Below, piece by piece: positions 24,119-25,130 of a stretch of 25,130 nucleotides of DNA. Numbering within the stretch: the stretch's first letter is position 1; the number at the start of each line of letters is the position of its first letter. Below the pieces are notes generated by a model. It was not told where the DNA came from and searched no databases. It saw only the letters and a list, made by a program, of their open reading frames with translations. The position numbers and the translations under genes were made by a program. The stretch comes from Dehalococcoidia bacterium UBA3254 (GTDB lineage Bacteria > Chloroflexota > Dehalococcoidia > Dehalococcoidales > UBA3254), in assembly GCA_002362735.1 (NCBI GenBank), contig DEUU01000171.1:746-25875 (forward strand), in the 5' to 3' direction.

Positions 24119-25030
24119 ATGAATATCGGTTTTATTGGTTTAGGTAACATGGGAAAAGGTATGGCAGGAAATTTAATTAAAGCCGGTTATACTTTGACTG
24201 TCTTTGATGTCGTAAAAAATTCTGCATTACCGCTTTTAGAAAAGGGTGCGTCCTGGAGTCCCAGCCCAAAGGATCTTGCTAGGAATAGCGAAATAGTATT
24301 TACTTCGCTTCCTGGTCCGAAGGATGTTGAATCCGTGGCTTTAGGGAAAGATGGGATCGTTGAAGGTATTCGTCCTGGGTCCACGTATATCGACCTGTCT
24401 ACTAATTCCCCTCAAGTCATGCGCAATATTTACCAGATATTCAAAGAAAAAAGGGTAGATGTGCTGGACTCTCCGGTAAGTGGCGGTAAGAAAGGAGCAG
24501 AAACAGGAAAACTTGCGTTAATGGTTGGCGGAGATGAAGATGTATTTAAACGATGTAAACCTGTTCTGGATGCTATGGGAGATAAGGTGAGCTATAACGG
24601 TGGTATCGGAAGCGGCAGCGTCTGTAAACTGGTACATAATTGCGTAGCATTCGGTATACAATGCGTTATGATCGAATGTCTTACAGCAGGGGTGAAAGCA
24701 GGAGTAGAACCCAGAGCGCTCTGGAAAACTTTGAAGGAAGGCAACGTAGGGAGGGGTGGATTCCTGACTCATATGCTGCCCTCTACATTATTTAAGGGGA
24801 GCTTCGAGCCAGCTTCTTTTTCTCTAAACCTGGGCTGCAAAGATGTCGCTTTAGCCACATCGCTTGGGCACGAATTCAATGTTCCGATGCCGATCTCTAA
24901 TATCGTCTTTGGAGATCTTAAAATGGCTATAGAGCATGGATGGGGCAATATGGACTCTGCGGTGGCGATGTTAATACAGGAAGAACGCGCCGGAGTTCAG
25001 GTCCGTATTCCCGACGCTGAGATAGGATAG
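24119..25030 (+). CDS. 3-Hydroxyisobutyrate dehydrogenase-family (beta-hydroxyacid) dehydrogenase
   Basis: NAD(P)-dependent beta-hydroxyacid dehydrogenase of 303 aa, normal length. The dinucleotide motif GLGNMG (7-12) opens the Rossmann fold, with Asp30 after the second strand favouring NAD. The substrate loop DSPVSGGKKGAETGKLALMVGG in parts (117-138) and catalytic Lys170 (GSGSVCKLVHN) are present. The family oxidises 3-hydroxyisobutyrate, tartronate semialdehyde, glycine-betaine-like and related acids; the exact substrate is open. The start at 24119 follows GGAGGAAATC; an in-frame ATG at 24092 lies further upstream and is not preferred. It is divergent from marR2. Confidence 0.88.
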   Translation: MNIGFIGLGNMGKGMAGNLIKAGYTLTVFDVVKNSALPLLEKGASWSPSPKDLARNSEIVFTSLPGPKDVESVALGKDGIVEGIRPGSTYIDLSTNSPQVMRNIYQIFKEKRVDVLDSPVSGGKKGAETGKLALMVGGDEDVFKRCKPVLDAMGDKVSYNGGIGSGSVCKLVHNCVAFGIQCVMIECLTAGVKAGVEPRALWKTLKEGNVGRGGFLTHMLPSTLFKGSFEPASFSLNLGCKDVALATSLGHEFNVPMPISNIVFGDLKMAIEHGWGNMDSAVAMLIQEERAGVQVRIPDAEIG

Positions 25031-25130
25031 TCTAAATAATCTCAAAATATAAAATGGTCAAGCATGATTAGGTCTCAATAGTTACGTAGATTATTTTGTG
25101 CTCATAGATCCTTAGCCCTGCAAATTATAT

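Noticed and set aside
1..25130. CRISPR array, tRNA, rRNA or phage genes
   Set aside because: No regularly spaced direct repeats, cloverleaf-like tRNA ends, rRNA-like conserved blocks or phage structural genes were seen.

Overview
The window looks like a catabolic region from an anaerobic or facultative bacterium that oxidises organic acids or CoA thioesters. It carries an electron-transfer flavoprotein (ETF), an acyl-CoA dehydrogenase, an enoyl-CoA hydratase, two short-chain dehydrogenases, a dienoyl-CoA-reductase-type flavoenzyme, a hydroxyisobutyrate-dehydrogenase-type enzyme and a glycolate-oxidase-like FAD/Fe-S gene set behind a solute importer. No oxygenase is visible. The Pro/Thr/Ala-rich linker after the lipobox of the binding protein and the overall gene mix recall Dehalococcoidia-type Chloroflexota. 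Desulfobacterota or Peptococcaceae-like hosts are not excluded; this assignment is inference.

Layout. (1) 1-3800: a minus-strand Fe-S flavoenzyme of the old-yellow-enzyme family, divergent from etfB-etfA. The etf transcript appears to start at a good sigma70 promoter and to pass an intrinsic-terminator-like hairpin in its leader. (2) 3889-11919, minus: a probable six-gene operon reading binding lipoprotein, LivH, LivM, FAD oxidoreductase, two-CCG-domain Fe-S protein, second FAD oxidoreductase, i.e. uptake coupled to oxidation. No ABC ATPase genes are present. (3) 12411-13556: an acyl-CoA dehydrogenase with Asp at the usual catalytic Glu position. Its promoter region shares a dyad motif with the flavoenzyme 12 kb away. 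(4) 13876-14793: an IS6/IS240-like transposase whose second catalytic Asp is Asn. (5) 15160-16011: a MFE-2-like short-chain dehydrogenase. (6) 16466-18812: three poorly characterised genes: a Vps62-like protein lacking a proper N-terminus, an unrecognised protein and a DUF6498-like membrane protein. (7) 19235-25030: two paralogous MarR regulators, each divergent from a catabolic gene (enoyl-CoA hydratase; 3-hydroxyisobutyrate-dehydrogenase family). The two + strand promoters share a near-identical 22-bp element. Between them lies a short-chain dehydrogenase plus nitronate-monooxygenase-like pair.

Working model (inference): a carboxylic substrate is imported and oxidised by the FAD/Fe-S complex and by beta-oxidation-like enzymes. 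Electrons go to ETF, with local MarR control and a second shared operator coordinating separate transcripts. The most unusual points are the etf leader hairpin, the shared dyad at two distant promoters, the duplicated MarR/promoter module, the importer without ATPases, and catalytic-residue changes in the dehydrogenase, hydratase, nitronate-monooxygenase-like enzyme and transposase. I saw no CRISPR array, tRNA or rRNA.
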